From Phocaeicola coprocola DSM 17136 (GTDB lineage Bacteria; Bacteroidota; Bacteroidia; Bacteroidales; Bacteroidaceae), in assembly GCF_000154845.1 (NCBI RefSeq), contig NZ_DS981452.1:10516-54474 (forward strand): a stretch of DNA of 43,959 nucleotides, in the 5' to 3' direction. The notes beneath the pieces were generated by a model. It was not told the origin of the DNA. It was given only the letters and a program-made list of their open reading frames with translations, and did no database searches. Both the position numbers and the translations under genes were made by a program. Shown piece by piece: positions 8,875 through 20,246 of the stretch. Position 1 is the first letter of the stretch. Every line of letters starts with the position of its first letter.

Positions 8875-10131
8875 ATGAAAAAGATATACCACATACTATT
8901 AATCATGCTTGCTATGAGCTTCGGACTCATCGCCTGCACGGAAGAAACTCCATTTTCTACAGCAACAGAAAATGACGATCCCCGAATCCTTGACCCTTTA
9001 TTTCCCGACCAAGTAAACGGTGAACTGCCGGTAGTTTCAAATATCAGCCGTGATGCCAACTTCTCGATGACACTGACTGTGACTCCTGCCGATTATACAA
9101 CCGTTACATGGTTTATTGACGGAGAAGAAATACAGACAGGAAAAGAAATTGACCTCGCTCTGAAAGCAGGAACTTATCATTTGAAAGTGACCGCTACAAC
9201 CAGCATCGGCAAATCGACTTACCGTGAAGGACTCATTCAGGTCAATCCTTTGGCAGATGATCCCTGGGCTACCGAAATCGGCTTCGAACGCATCATTACT
9301 ACTGGAGCAAAAGCACAACTTTACGGCAACAACCTTGATAAAGTAAATAGCATCGTTATCGGCAGAAAAACAGCAACCGATATCGCTTACACAGAAAACG
9401 GAGAAAACAGCTACATCGAATATACCGTTCCGGAAGGACTGGCAGACGGAACCTATCGGATTATTCTTGTAGATAACGGTGGCAATGAATACGGAGGAAA
9501 CAAAGTAACCGTTACCAGTGACGCACTCATCACAGCCGGCTCAGAACGTACTACAGCAAACAGCGAATGGGTAATGACAGGTATCAATCTCAATCAGATA
9601 GAATCGTTCACTTTCGGCGGACAGACTGTTTCCAGCTTTATCCGTCAGTCGGAAACCGAGATAGCCTTTACCTGTCCTTCACTGGAAGATGGTGAATACA
9701 CACTTACCGGAAGAACCACATCAGGAAAAGAAGTCATGTTCTATACCACTGCGGGGAACATCACAGAACAGACAGTAGTTGTATCTTCAGAAAGAGTTTT
9801 ATGGGAAGGTCATCACTATGTATCATGGGATTTACCCGATGACAATCCGAACAAGACTTTCAACCTGATCGGAAAGGATGTATTCGCCAGCATAAAAGCA
9901 GGAGCCGTATTAAGCATATACTATTCAGTAAACTCTGCCGACGAATATCACCAGTTGCGCACCACAACAGGCTGGTGGAACGATCTGCCCGGTACTGCCG
10001 TCATCGAATTCCAGGAAGACGGAGTAAAACAAATTCAATTAACTCAGGAAGTACTGGACAAGATTCAGACAGAAGACGGTTTCCTCTGCATTGGCCACGG
10101 ATATTATGTAGACAGAATAAGCGTACAATAA
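8875..10131 (+). CDS. surface glycan-binding lipoprotein with PKD-like and IPT/TIG-like domains
   Basis: 418 residues. The lipoprotein signal ends GLIAC (cysteine 21). The chain then shows a PKD/Ig-like domain (about 50-125, ending in [10 protein letters not shown]) and two IPT/TIG-like domains (about 130-215 and 218-300, with the recurring pattern xxGxNLxxIxSxxxG). A C-terminal beta-sandwich (about 305-418) is rich in tryptophan and aromatic residues ([19 protein letters not shown]) and is a likely carbohydrate-binding face. Proteins of this layout sit directly after SusD in glucan-type utilisation loci and help capture polysaccharide at the cell surface. It is spaced 26 bases from SusD and 25 bases from the GH3 gene, so all three form one operon. 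Confidence 0.8.
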   Translation: MKKIYHILLIMLAMSFGLIACTEETPFSTATENDDPRILDPLFPDQVNGELPVVSNISRDANFSMTLTVTPADYTTVTWFIDGEEIQTGKEIDLALKAGTYHLKVTATTSIGKSTYREGLIQVNPLADDPWATEIGFERIITTGAKAQLYGNNLDKVNSIVIGRKTATDIAYTENGENSYIEYTVPEGLADGTYRIILVDNGGNEYGGNKVTVTSDALITAGSERTTANSEWVMTGINLNQIESFTFGGQTVSSFIRQSETEIAFTCPSLEDGEYTLTGRTTSGKEVMFYTTAGNITEQTVVVSSERVLWEGHHYVSWDLPDDNPNKTFNLIGKDVFASIKAGAVLSIYYSVNSADEYHQLRTTTGWWNDLPGTAVIEFQEDGVKQIQLTQEVLDKIQTEDGFLCIGHGYYVDRISVQ

Positions 10132-10156
10132 ATCATTCTCAAAAAACACACATTAT

Positions 10157-12484
10157 ATGATACACAAGAAAATAACATCAAGTTTATTTGCTTTCACAAT
10201 AGCTGCCTGTTCCATACAGGCAGCTCCAGCAACAGCAATTGCCAAAGACGCAAAATTAGAGCAACAGGTGGAAGCCACTCTTTCGAAAATGACTCTGGAA
10301 GAGAAAATCGGACAAATGACCGAACTTGCCATTGATGTATTGGGAGGTTTTGTCGATGGAGAATTCCAGCTTGACGAAGCTAAACTGCGCAAGGCCATTG
10401 CAGAATATAAAGTAGGTTCATTCCTGAACGCTCCGGGGCCGGTGGCACAAGATAAAGACAAATGGCAGGAAATTATCGGAACAATCCAGTCTATGTCGAT
10501 GAAAGAAATAGGAATCCCATGTATCTATGGGTTGGACCAAAACCATGGGACAACCTATACATTGGATGGCACCCTTTTCCCTCAGAACATCAATCTGGGT
10601 GCTTCGTTCAATCCCGACCTGGCATACGAAGCCGCACGTGTAACTGCATACGAAACACGTGCCAGCAACTGCCCGTGGACTTACTCTCCTACTGTAGACA
10701 TGGCACGCGATCCACGCTGGTCGCGCGTATGGGAAAATTATGGTGAAGACTGTCTGGTAAATTCCATCATGGGAAGCACAGCAGTCCGCGGATTTCAGGG
10801 TGATGATCCCAATCATATACCTGCCGACCGCATTGCCACATCGGTCAAACACTACATGGGATACAGCTTGCCGCGTACAGGAAAAGACCGTACCCCTGCA
10901 TACATACCCGTATCGGAATTACGTGAAAAATGCTTCGCTCCCTTCAAAGAATGTGTAGAAGCAGGCGCTCTGACTATCATGGTAAACAGCGGTTCCATCA
11001 ATGGAGTTCCCGTACACTCTAATTATGAACTGCTTACCAAATGGCTGAAAGAGGATCTCGGATGGGACGGAATGCTGATTACCGACTGGGCCGACATCAA
11101 CAACCTGTATACCCGCGAACGCATTGCTGCCAATAAAAAAGAAGCCATCCAGATAGCTATCAATGCTGGTATAGACATGGCCATGGAACCATACGACCTG
11201 AACTTCTGTACATTGCTGAAAGAACTGGTTGAAGAAAATAAAGTGCCGATGAGTCGCATAGACGATGCCGTACGTCGTGTCCTCCGTCTGAAGTATCGTC
11301 TTGGACTCTTCGAGTACCCTAACACTCCAACCCAAGAATATCCATTGTTTGGCAGTAAAGAACATGCAGAACTGGCCCTTCGTGCAGCCGAAGAATCAGA
11401 AATTCTGTTGAAAAACCAAAATAATATTCTCCCGTTGGCTAAAGGCAAGAAACTGCTGGTTACCGGTCCGAATGCAAACTCTATGCGCTGTCTGAACGGT
11501 GGATGGAGTTACTCATGGCAAGGACACCTTGCCGACAGATTTGCCGGTAAGTATAATACCATCTACGAAGCCCTATGCAACAAGTTCGGAAGCGAATATG
11601 TAACACTGGAACAAGGTGTAACTTACAAACCGGAAGGTGCTTATACAGAAGAGAATGAACCGGAAATAGAAAAAGCTGTAGCTGCCGCAAAGAATGTAGA
11701 TATCATCATCGCCTGCATCGGTGAGAACTCTTACTGCGAAACTCCGGGTAATCTTTCCGACCTGGCTATCTCACCCAGCCAGCGTGAACTTGTAAAGGCA
11801 CTTGCTACCACTGGAAAGCCTATTATTCTGATACTGAACGAAGGCAGACCTCGTCTGATAAACGATCTGGAACCTCTTGCCAGCGGAATTATCAATATTC
11901 TGTTGCCGGGTAACTACGGAGCAGATGCACTGGCAAATATTCTGGCAGGTGACGCTAATCCGAGTGCCAAGATGCCGTACACTTATCCACGCCATCAGGC
12001 AGCACTTACTACATACGACTATCGGGTAAGCGAAGAAATGGATAAGATGGAAGGAGCTTACGACTATGATGCAGTTATCTCTGTACAATGGCCATTCGGT
12101 TACGGATTGAGCTACACCACATTTGAATATAGCAACTTGCGCGTGAATCATCCTTCATTTACAGCAACCGACGAACTTCAGTTCTCTGTAGATGTAACCA
12201 ATACCGGAAAGCTCGTAGGAAAGGAAGCTGTAATGCTGTTCAGCAGCGATCTGGTTGCTTCTCTCGTTCCCGAAAGCCGCAGACTGCGTGCTTTCAAAAA
12301 AGTGGAATTACAACCAGGCGAAACACAAACCGTTACTTTAACTATCAAAGCCAGTGATCTTGCTTTTGTTGGAGCTGACGGTAAATGGATCCTTGAACAG
12401 GGTGATTTCCGTATACAAAGCGGCAATCAGACACTGAACATTACTTGCAATCAGACATACAAATGGGATTCGCCTAATAAATAA
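10157..12484 (+). CDS. glycoside hydrolase family 3 beta-glucosidase
   Basis: 775 residues, normal for BglX-type GH3 enzymes. An N-terminal signal peptide (about 1-29) is present; the stretch FTIAAC could also act as a lipobox. The GH3 N-terminal barrel contains SVKHYMGY and the nucleophile D310 in LITDWAD. The alpha/beta sandwich domain contains the likely acid/base E528 in [10 protein letters not shown] fibronectin-III-like domain closes the chain (about 675-775). It should release glucose from beta-gluco-oligosaccharides in the periplasm. The order SusC, SusD, glycan-binding protein, GH3 is the one known from the Bacteroides ovatus mixed-linkage beta-glucan locus, so a beta-glucan substrate is a reasonable inference, not proof. 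A bidirectional terminator follows. Confidence 0.9.
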   Translation: MIHKKITSSLFAFTIAACSIQAAPATAIAKDAKLEQQVEATLSKMTLEEKIGQMTELAIDVLGGFVDGEFQLDEAKLRKAIAEYKVGSFLNAPGPVAQDKDKWQEIIGTIQSMSMKEIGIPCIYGLDQNHGTTYTLDGTLFPQNINLGASFNPDLAYEAARVTAYETRASNCPWTYSPTVDMARDPRWSRVWENYGEDCLVNSIMGSTAVRGFQGDDPNHIPADRIATSVKHYMGYSLPRTGKDRTPAYIPVSELREKCFAPFKECVEAGALTIMVNSGSINGVPVHSNYELLTKWLKEDLGWDGMLITDWADINNLYTRERIAANKKEAIQIAINAGIDMAMEPYDLNFCTLLKELVEENKVPMSRIDDAVRRVLRLKYRLGLFEYPNTPTQEYPLFGSKEHAELALRAAEESEILLKNQNNILPLAKGKKLLVTGPNANSMRCLNGGWSYSWQGHLADRFAGKYNTIYEALCNKFGSEYVTLEQGVTYKPEGAYTEENEPEIEKAVAAAKNVDIIIACIGENSYCETPGNLSDLAISPSQRELVKALATTGKPIILILNEGRPRLINDLEPLASGIINILLPGNYGADALANILAGDANPSAKMPYTYPRHQAALTTYDYRVSEEMDKMEGAYDYDAVISVQWPFGYGLSYTTFEYSNLRVNHPSFTATDELQFSVDVTNTGKLVGKEAVMLFSSDLVASLVPESRRLRAFKKVELQPGETQTVTLTIKASDLAFVGADGKWILEQGDFRIQSGNQTLNITCNQTYKWDSPNK

Positions 12485-12503
12485 TAATTATTGTTCTATG
12501 AAA

Positions 12504-12550
12504 AATGGAGCTGTATCGTATGTAACTCGCAATACAGCTCCATTCTTTTA
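12504..12550. terminator. bidirectional rho-independent terminator
   Basis: AATGGAGCTGTAT (12504-12516) pairs perfectly with ATACAGCTCCATT (12532-12544), followed by CTTTTAT on the + strand and preceded by an A run that gives T residues on the - strand. It lies between the convergent GH3 gene and the secreted protein ending at 12548 and can serve both. Confidence 0.85.
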
Positions 12551-13666
12551 TAAAGCGACACTGCCTAAGTAATTATATGTCACTTCTCCATTCACATAAG
12601 GAAGTAAATCATTATATCCATCTATTCGAACAATATCCATATTCAATGCCTTCTTGCCATAAGCCTTATTTAAAGTTGACCAGCTAAAATCAAAATTCTG
12701 TCCCTTTGAATAAACCATTATTTTCTGTTCTGGAAGTTTTACAGGCTCCTTCTTAAACTTAACATACACATATAAGGTAGCTACAGGCTTGTCGTAAGCA
12801 GGAACACGAGCATATTTTCTCATATCGTAAAAACCTTTGGCACGTGCTTTATCTACAGGAAGGGAAGTAAAATAAGAAGTATTAGTAAAATGGAAAGCAC
12901 ATTCTTCCCATAAACAATAGCCAAGTTTACTTAAATCCTTCTGTTGCTTAGTTTTTACGTCAGCACAAGAAAATCCAGACAAAGGAAAACACCCTTTATT
13001 CATATCATATTGCTGAAGTTCTGACAAACATTTCAAACGGAATACCTTCGAAAAATCAGCTTTTTCTAATTCCTGAAGAAGCTTTGCCTGATAGGTCTTA
13101 CGTATTTCTTCTAAAGCGAACGGATCTGCAGATGCTTGTTCAAATTCCTCAGGAACACACAATGACGCATATCTATCTATAACCTTTTCGTCTACGGCTG
13201 TCTGATAAAGTTTCAAAGCATACACATATAAAATCGACGGAGTCAAATCTACAGCTCCTTCAACAGCCGAAGGCATATAATCGGACATTATGTTTCCACT
13301 TGTCAAGGCTCCATTCAGACTAATACAAAAATGTTTTCCTTCTCCCTCAGCCATAACAATCTGAGGCGTTTCTGGCTGTTCGTAGATACCCATAGATTCA
13401 TACAGCTTTTTATCATATTCAGGGACAGAAGTAATAATCATTTTTGAACCGACAATATCCCGTTCGTATACAGGGCTCAAACTTCCTTGTCCGTCAACTG
13501 ACCGCATATATAAATAACCCGAAGAAGCAGGCTTGCCGACAACAAGCGTATCTCCCTGTTTATAAGTCTTCCCGTTGCAAGCCACAATCGTTTGTTGTGC
13601 ATAAATTTCTGTCATCGCCAGACTTCCGATTAAAGCCATAGCACAGCATAAATGTTTAGTTTTCAT
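12548..13666 (-). CDS. hypothetical secreted protein
   Basis: 372 residues. A clear signal peptide (1-23, ending EIYAQ) exports it to the periplasm or beyond. The first 60 residues look like a small beta-rich domain (CNGKTYKQGDTLVVGKP). The middle is mainly helical with paired cysteines, and the end (about 290-372) is again beta-rich. No catalytic signature is visible and I do not recognise the family. It is a single-gene unit: its 3' end abuts a bidirectional terminator, and upstream there is only the long divergent intergenic region. Confidence 0.65.
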   Translation of the reverse strand: MKTKHLCCAMALIGSLAMTEIYAQQTIVACNGKTYKQGDTLVVGKPASSGYLYMRSVDGQGSLSPVYERDIVGSKMIITSVPEYDKKLYESMGIYEQPETPQIVMAEGEGKHFCISLNGALTSGNIMSDYMPSAVEGAVDLTPSILYVYALKLYQTAVDEKVIDRYASLCVPEEFEQASADPFALEEIRKTYQAKLLQELEKADFSKVFRLKCLSELQQYDMNKGCFPLSGFSCADVKTKQQKDLSKLGYCLWEECAFHFTNTSYFTSLPVDKARAKGFYDMRKYARVPAYDKPVATLYVYVKFKKEPVKLPEQKIMVYSKGQNFDFSWSTLNKAYGKKALNMDIVRIDGYNDLLPYVNGEVTYNYLGSVAL

Positions 13667-13691
13667 AAGTAATGTTTAAATTCAAGATTTG

Positions 13692-13699
13692 CAAATATA
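13692..13699 (-). promoter_or_regulatory. candidate -7 promoter box of the secreted-protein gene
   Basis: On the - strand the sequence is TATATTTG, an exact TAnnTTTG match, 26 bases before the ATG at 13666. A -33 TTTG at the right distance is not seen. Confidence 0.5.
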
Positions 13700-14194
13700 A
13701 ACAAAATCCCAATAAATTCCTATGATACAGAAAAAACATAAAACCGGTCATTCAGATAAACAGATATACTTTACAGAGTCTATTGTAAAATGAATTTAAT
13801 CACGCGCATTACAATTTGACAAAAAAATCCATAAATTCCCCATGAATACATGCGCTTATTACAAGAAGCTTCTATAATTATATAAAACAAAGTAAATCAA
13901 TCAATTAATAAACCAGCAAAAACCTCTTATTTTTTGTACAAAACATTTCGGAATTTGTACGATTTTAAAAAAAACATCAAGAAGAATTTGGTAAAACTAC
14001 AGCAATTTTTTCCTCAAATAAGCGCAAGTTATAATCATCCCACTTCAGTACCTCTATCCGGACAATGCTTAACCTAAATCACGCGACATAAAATACAGCT
14101 ATGTAAAAGCCGCAAAAGAGAACATTAAAATACAAATAATACTTAATTATTAATAAATATGCGACAATTATAAAAAATATCTAAACAATTATAC
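13700..14194. other. long AT-rich divergent intergenic region
   Basis: No gene is visible in these about 500 bases. The only clear structure is a widely spaced inverted repeat, TGCGCTTATT (13851-13860) and AATAAGCGCA (14017-14026), plus two TTTGTAC words near 13934 and 13955. These may be regulator sites for the metalloprotease/SusCD operon, but nothing decides it. Confidence 0.4.
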
Positions 14195-14202
14195 TAACTT
14201 TG
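14195..14202 (+). promoter_or_regulatory. candidate -7 promoter box of the metalloprotease/SusCD operon
   Basis: TAACTTTG matches TAnnTTTG exactly, 40 bases before the ATG at 14243. There is no obvious -33 TTTG, which would fit a promoter that needs an activator. Confidence 0.5.
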
Positions 14203-14242
14203 AAGTTTTGTAATTTATTACAACCTCAAACGAAAACATTGT

Positions 14243-16891
14243 ATGATACAGAACAAACCCCTACTATTACGTGCTTTAGCAGGAGCTTTGATATGCATTC
14301 CAGTCTATGCGTCGGCTGGTAATGCAAGCTATTACAATACATCTACAGAAGCTAAAGTTTTCCCGTGGAAGAAGAACAAGAAAAAAGAAACAACTGAAGA
14401 AGTCAGTAAAACCGATTTTGAAAAGATTGCCTCCGAGAGCAACCTGGTTTCTCGTGGCATGTTTAATGTATATGCCCAGGATGGCAAATATTATTTCGAA
14501 ATCCCCGTGTCATTGCTTCAGCGCGACATGCTGGTTGTGAATAAGCTGCAAAGAGTGCCCTTCGAACTGAATGACGCAGGTGTAAACCGTGGTACAAACT
14601 ACGAAACACAGATGATACGTTTTGAATGGAACAAGGAAGAGAAAAAAATCAGGGTGCGCCAGAGCCGTCCGTTACCGGAATCGCCCGAAAACGATGCTAT
14701 CACCCGCTCGGTGCGCGATAACTTTATCTCTCCGCTCATTGCCGATTTCAAGCTGGAAGCATGCAATGCCGATTCAACCTCAGTAATCATCCAGATAAAC
14801 GACATCTATGACGGATCGGAAACGAGCATCAACAATGTCTTCGACAATATCAATCTGGGGACATCTGCTGTAAAGGACTTGTCACGCATCATGTCGATCA
14901 AGGCGTTTCCTAACAACATCGTAGCCACTTCCGAACTTACCACGAAAGTACGCGAAGGTATGTCGGCAGTAAATGTCACCGTAGAGGTCAGCTCCTCACT
15001 GGTATTACTGCCCGAGAAGCCGATGATGGGCCGTCTGGATGATCCGAAAGTGGGATATTTCACAAAGGACTTGCTCTATTTCAGCGATTCCCAACAGAAA
15101 ACAGAAGAGAAAAAATACATTACGCGCTGGCGACTGGAACCCAAGCCGGAAAACCGTGAGGCATATCTGCGCGGAGAACTGGTAGAACCGGAAAAGCCGA
15201 TTGTGTTCTACATCGAAAACTCTACCCCTTACCGCTGGCGAAAATACATCAAGCAAGGTATAGAAGACTGGCAGGTAGCTTTCGAGCGTGCCGGATTTAA
15301 AAATGCAATTATTGCCAAGGAACTGCCTGATAGCATAGCAGTGAATGCTGATGACATCAACTATTCGGTAGTGACGTATGCAGCCTCATCGAAAGCCAAT
15401 GCGATGGGTCCGTCTATTCTCGACCCTCGCTCGGGAGAGATTCTGGAAGCGGACATCATGTGGTGGCATAATGTTATCTCGATGGTGCAGGAATGGATTA
15501 CCGTCCAGACCGGAGCTATTGATCCGAAAGCACGAGGAACCAAACTGCCGGACGAAATGATGGGAGATGCGATCCGTTTTGTGGCCTGTCACGAGGTAGG
15601 ACATTCGCTGGGGTTGCGCCACAACATGATGGGATCGTGGACTTTCCCTACTGATTCGCTCCGTTCGAAAAGCTTTACAGATAAGATGAACTCTACGGCA
15701 TCGTCTATTATGGACTATGCCCGCTATAACTATGTGGCACAGCCAGGCGACGGAGTTACAGCTGTATCGCCACACATCGGTCCGTATGATATTTTTGCCA
15801 TCGAATATGGTTACCGCTGGTATGGTCTGCCTACTCCGGAAGCTGAAAAAGATGTGTTATACGATTTCCTGAACAAGCATAACGGACGTCTGTATAAATA
15901 CAGCGAGGCACAAGATCCGCGTTCGGCTGTCGATCCGAGAGCACAGAACGAAGATTTGGGTGACGATCCTGTCCGTTCTTCGGAACTGGGTATAGCCAAC
16001 TTGAAACGTATCGTGCCTGAAATCATCAAGTGGACGACTACGGGAGAGAAAGGACAGACGTACGAGGAGGCTTCGCGCCTGTATTACGCGGTGATTACCC
16101 AGTGGAACAACTATCTGTATCATGTAATGGCAAACATCGGAGGTATTTACATAGAAAATACGACTGTAGGCGATGGAGTCAAGACATATACCTATGTAGA
16201 GAAGGAAAAGCAGGAAGCATCACTCGATTTTCTGCTGAACGAAGTTCTTTGCTACCCGCGCTGGCTGTTCGATACGGAAATTTCCGACTATACCTTCCTG
16301 TTGCGTAAAAACCCGACGGGAGTAATAGAATATGCGCCAAGCCAGATTCTGAAAAATACGCAGGGATATATTTTCTGGGATCTGCTCTCGAACGACCGAC
16401 TGATGCGTATGCTGGAAAACGAACTGAAGAATGGCAAAAAGGCTTTCACCGTAGTGGAAATGATGGACAAGATGCACAACTCCATTTTCGCGACCACCAT
16501 CAAGGGAGGTACTCCCGATGTGATGGAGCGTAACTTGCAGAAAGGATTCCTCGACGCACTGATTACTGCTGCCGCCGAAAGTGAAGGTGTAAAAATCAAC
16601 AAGCAGCTGACTGCTACCAGTGGCAATCCGTATCTGTTCCATCACACACCGTGGTGCAGTCACAATGAATTTGCTATTGAACAGGCAGAACGCATGGGAG
16701 CCAGACGTGAACTGAGTTTCTACGGCGGACAAGTAAACCGTATATCGGATGCAATCTCTGTCAAACGAGGTGAATTGTTGCGCATCAAGAAGTTGCTTGA
16801 GTCAAGACGCAACACATCGGATACGGCAGCACGCTATCATTATGACGATATGATTCTGCGTATCAATACGGCACTGGGACTAAAGGATTAA
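14243..16891 (+). CDS. secreted zinc-dependent metalloprotease (metzincin; DUF5117/DUF5118 type)
   Basis: 882 residues with a signal peptide (about 1-25, ending YASAG). The zinc site HEVGHSLGLRH lies at residues 450-460 (H450, H454, H460 ligands, E451 catalytic), followed by the Met-turn SIMDYARYNY. The large N-terminal region (about 45-330) corresponds to the paired DUF5118/DUF5117 domains usual in Bacteroidota members. The region around and after the zinc site matches the DUF4953-type catalytic part. It should cleave proteins or large peptides in the periplasm or at the cell surface. It is followed at 73 bases by a SusC gene and then SusD in the same direction, which suggests a proteolysis-plus-uptake locus. 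Confidence 0.85.
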   Translation: MIQNKPLLLRALAGALICIPVYASAGNASYYNTSTEAKVFPWKKNKKKETTEEVSKTDFEKIASESNLVSRGMFNVYAQDGKYYFEIPVSLLQRDMLVVNKLQRVPFELNDAGVNRGTNYETQMIRFEWNKEEKKIRVRQSRPLPESPENDAITRSVRDNFISPLIADFKLEACNADSTSVIIQINDIYDGSETSINNVFDNINLGTSAVKDLSRIMSIKAFPNNIVATSELTTKVREGMSAVNVTVEVSSSLVLLPEKPMMGRLDDPKVGYFTKDLLYFSDSQQKTEEKKYITRWRLEPKPENREAYLRGELVEPEKPIVFYIENSTPYRWRKYIKQGIEDWQVAFERAGFKNAIIAKELPDSIAVNADDINYSVVTYAASSKANAMGPSILDPRSGEILEADIMWWHNVISMVQEWITVQTGAIDPKARGTKLPDEMMGDAIRFVACHEVGHSLGLRHNMMGSWTFPTDSLRSKSFTDKMNSTASSIMDYARYNYVAQPGDGVTAVSPHIGPYDIFAIEYGYRWYGLPTPEAEKDVLYDFLNKHNGRLYKYSEAQDPRSAVDPRAQNEDLGDDPVRSSELGIANLKRIVPEIIKWTTTGEKGQTYEEASRLYYAVITQWNNYLYHVMANIGGIYIENTTVGDGVKTYTYVEKEKQEASLDFLLNEVLCYPRWLFDTEISDYTFLLRKNPTGVIEYAPSQILKNTQGYIFWDLLSNDRLMRMLENELKNGKKAFTVVEMMDKMHNSIFATTIKGGTPDVMERNLQKGFLDALITAAAESEGVKINKQLTATSGNPYLFHHTPWCSHNEFAIEQAERMGARRELSFYGGQVNRISDAISVKRGELLRIKKLLESRRNTSDTAARYHYDDMILRINTALGLKD

Positions 16892-16963
16892 ACCGTCCCT
16901 GTGCCGATGCACAAAAACAAATGCTAAACTATTTTTTACCAAATCAATAACAATCTTTTTTCA

Positions 16964-19900
16964 ATGAAGAAATCCTTATTATTGACTTTGCTGCTCCTTG
17001 TGCACGTTTGTGCGGCATGGGCGGCCGACAAGGTGATTACCGGTAACGTAATTGCTGATGATGACAAACAGCCACTGATAGGTGTGTCTGTGTATGTTTC
17101 TGCCGACGACTTGAAGAAAGCCGGAAGCAGCCTGATGTCTTTGGGAGTTGTCACCGATATCGACGGAAACTTCTCTATTACCGTTCCTTCCGGAGTAAAG
17201 AAATTACAATTAAGCTATATTGGTTACACTACACAGCAGATTGAACTGAAATCGGGACAGACTCATTATAACGTTGCCTTACAGCCTTCGTCGACGATGC
17301 TGAACGATGTGGTTGTGACCGGTTACCAGACAGTGGAGCGTCGCAAGCTGACAGCTGCCGTTGCTAAGATTGACATTTCGGAAGGACGTATCGGTACGGT
17401 AAAAAGTATCGACCAGGCTCTTTCGGGACAAATTGCAGGTCTTTCGGCTGTTTCGACTTCTGGAGCTCCCGGATCTCCGGTAAAGATTCGTATCCGCGGT
17501 ACTTCATCGCTAAACGGTACACAGGACCCGTTGTGGGTGCTCGACGGTATTCCACTGGAAGGTACTGATATCCCGAGTCTGGAGTCGCTGAAGAATATCG
17601 ACGATGTACAGCAGTCTTCCATCGCCGGACTGAATCCTGCCGATATTGCTGATATCACAGTACTGAAAGATGCTGCCGCAACAGCTATTTATGGTGCACG
17701 TGCGGCCAATGGTGTGATTGTGATTACCACCAAAAACGGTAAGGCCGGAAAGACAAAAATCAACTTCAGTACGCGCCTCACGTGGTCGCCTCAACAGAAT
17801 ATCGACCGTCTGAACTTGCTGAATGCGTCTGAGAAGGTCGATCTGGAACTGCAACTGATGAAAAGTGATTATGCCATGAACGCCGAAAAGGGAGAAATAT
17901 ACCGCATCCTGAACCGCTACAATGCCATTGATGCTTTCAAGAAAGATGGCTGGGATGCACTCTCAAAGGAGGCTCAGAATGAAATCAATGCTTTACGCCT
18001 GATTAATACAGACTGGAATGATATACTGTTGCAGGACGCGTTCAGTCAGGAATATAACCTGAGTCTGTCGGGCGGTAACGAAAAGGCTACGTACTATACT
18101 TCGTTAGGGTACTCGAAAGAACAGGGAAATATTCCGAATGTATCTTCCGACCGTCTGAATCTGGTAATGAAAGCTAATTATAAAGTGAACCGGATGTTGA
18201 AATTCGGCACATCTGTTTTTGTAAACCGACGTAAGAATGGTTCATACCTGTCTACCGACGGATTTACAAATCCGATGTTCTATGCCCGCATTGCCAATCC
18301 GTACCTGACTCCATACGATAAGGATGGAAACTATGTGTACGACAGCGATATACAGAATGGAAATTCGGATCTGCTGTTCAATACGTTTGAAGAACGACAG
18401 AATACATCGAATGAAACAACCATCAATTCGCTTTCTTCCATCTTCGATGTGGAGCTTCGCTTTGACGACCGATTCAAGATTACGTCACAGGTAGGGTTGC
18501 AGCTCGACAAGACCTCGCGCGAACAGATTGCCGATCAGGAGTCTTTTGCCATGCGACTGGAACACAAAAACCATCGCTATAACGGTACGTCTTTCCTTCC
18601 TCAGAAAGGAGGGTTTCATAAGGCTTACGAAAATTCAGACTCTCAGGTAACGTGGAAAACAATGGGAACTTATCGCGATACATATGCTGATATTCATGAA
18701 TTTGAAATCATGGTAGGTTCTGAACTTCGCCGTACATGGGCTACTACCCTTTATTCGGCCGGTTACGGATATGACCGCCGTACAATGACCAACCAGCCGG
18801 TAGTATTCCCCAGCGACTCGCAGGCGTTTCCTCTGCATACCAAAACGAATGTAGAAAATGCATACGTTTCGGCCTTCTCCACAATGTCGTACTCACTGCT
18901 GAACCGATATACTCTGGGAGGAAGTATCCGCTTCGATGGTTCCGACTTGTTTGGAGTTGACAAGAAATATCGTTACCTGCCACTTTACTCAGTCAGTGCA
19001 CTGTGGCGTATATCGGAAGAACCGTTCACCGAAAATGCGAAATGGCTGGACAATCTGGTGATCCGTGCATCGTATGGTCTGCAAGGAAACATCGACAAGA
19101 ATACTTCTCCGTATCTGCTGGGGAAATACCAATCGAATGCTACCCCTATCTTACCAGGAAATACGGAAGACATGATTGTGGTAACCTCTGCACCAAACGA
19201 CAAGCTGCGCTGGGAAAAGACTCATTCGGTTAATGTCGGACTGGACTTTGCTGTATTGAATCAGGCTATCAACCTGAGTGTGGACTATTATTACCGCAAA
19301 GGAGTGGACTTGATAGGCATGCAGATGCTTCCGCTGGAAACGGGCTTTTCTTCGACAAACATCAACTGGGCCAGCATGACAAATAAAGGTATCGAAATAG
19401 GATTGTCTACACGCAATATCCATACCAAGTCGTTTATGTGGACTACGACTTTCAACTTTGCCTACAACCTGAATAAGGTGTTGAAAGAAGCCATACGAGA
19501 AGATGCCATTTATCCTAGCCGTGAAGGTTATCCGGCTGGAGCTATCTTTGCATTCCCTTATGCGGGTATAGATGAAAACGGACAGATGACATTCTACAAC
19601 AAAGAAACCGGAAAAGTAGAATCGATGAAGGAATTTTTTAAGGTGCAGGAATTCGGTTTCGGTACATACAACCTGAGTCATGCTGAACTTCGAAACAAGT
19701 ATGAGTATATAGGAACAACCGATTCGCCTTACACCGGAGGATTCAACAATACTTTTACCTACAAGGCATGGGAACTGGGTATCAACTGTATTTTCAATGC
19801 GGGAGGATATGTACGTGTACAGCCTAGCTACTCACTGACCTCGTTCGACCGCGGACAGAACACCAACCGTGATATTCTGAACCGCTGGACTCCGGAAAAT

Positions 19901-20233
19901 CCGAATGGTACAATGCCGGCGCTGGTAGACTCTAATACAGATATGGATGCCTATTTCTTCCTCGATGGAGCTGTGAATCCGTATGCGTATTCCAGCCTGT
20001 GGGTAAAAAAACAGAACTACATGCGTATACAAAGCATTCGTCTGGGGTATGAATTACCATTCAGCCTGATACAGAAACTGGGTATCAGTCAGGCAACAGT
20101 AGCACTGGAAGGACGTAATCTGTTTGTCTTCGGATCGAGCTATCGCAATTATCTGGATCCGGAAACAATGGGTAATCCGTATGCACAGCCTATTCCGAAG
20201 TCATTTACATTCAGTCTGAATCTTAACTTTTAA
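16964..20233 (+). CDS. SusC/RagA-type TonB-dependent outer-membrane transporter
   Basis: 1089 residues. Signal peptide 1-20 (ends AAWA). A carboxypeptidase-D-like regulatory domain (about 24-105) precedes the SusC signature DVVVTGYQTVERR and the plug domain (about 115-235, with IRIRGTSSLNG and AAATAIYGARAANGVI). The rest is the 22-strand barrel, ending in the typical C-terminal strand FTFSLNLNF. It imports ligand captured by the SusD lid, powered by TonB. No HTCS, sigma or glycosidase gene is linked. The neighbouring metalloprotease suggests peptide cargo, as for RagAB of Porphyromonas; this is inference. Confidence 0.92.
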   Translation: MKKSLLLTLLLLVHVCAAWAADKVITGNVIADDDKQPLIGVSVYVSADDLKKAGSSLMSLGVVTDIDGNFSITVPSGVKKLQLSYIGYTTQQIELKSGQTHYNVALQPSSTMLNDVVVTGYQTVERRKLTAAVAKIDISEGRIGTVKSIDQALSGQIAGLSAVSTSGAPGSPVKIRIRGTSSLNGTQDPLWVLDGIPLEGTDIPSLESLKNIDDVQQSSIAGLNPADIADITVLKDAAATAIYGARAANGVIVITTKNGKAGKTKINFSTRLTWSPQQNIDRLNLLNASEKVDLELQLMKSDYAMNAEKGEIYRILNRYNAIDAFKKDGWDALSKEAQNEINALRLINTDWNDILLQDAFSQEYNLSLSGGNEKATYYTSLGYSKEQGNIPNVSSDRLNLVMKANYKVNRMLKFGTSVFVNRRKNGSYLSTDGFTNPMFYARIANPYLTPYDKDGNYVYDSDIQNGNSDLLFNTFEERQNTSNETTINSLSSIFDVELRFDDRFKITSQVGLQLDKTSREQIADQESFAMRLEHKNHRYNGTSFLPQKGGFHKAYENSDSQVTWKTMGTYRDTYADIHEFEIMVGSELRRTWATTLYSAGYGYDRRTMTNQPVVFPSDSQAFPLHTKTNVENAYVSAFSTMSYSLLNRYTLGGSIRFDGSDLFGVDKKYRYLPLYSVSALWRISEEPFTENAKWLDNLVIRASYGLQGNIDKNTSPYLLGKYQSNATPILPGNTEDMIVVTSAPNDKLRWEKTHSVNVGLDFAVLNQAINLSVDYYYRKGVDLIGMQMLPLETGFSSTNINWASMTNKGIEIGLSTRNIHTKSFMWTTTFNFAYNLNKVLKEAIREDAIYPSREGYPAGAIFAFPYAGIDENGQMTFYNKETGKVESMKEFFKVQEFGFGTYNLSHAELRNKYEYIGTTDSPYTGGFNNTFTYKAWELGINCIFNAGGYVRVQPSYSLTSFDRGQNTNRDILNRWTPENPNGTMPALVDSNTDMDAYFFLDGAVNPYAYSSLWVKKQNYMRIQSIRLGYELPFSLIQKLGISQATVALEGRNLFVFGSSYRNYLDPETMGNPYAQPIPKSFTFSLNLNF

Positions 20234-20246
20234 CTTGTAACCGACA

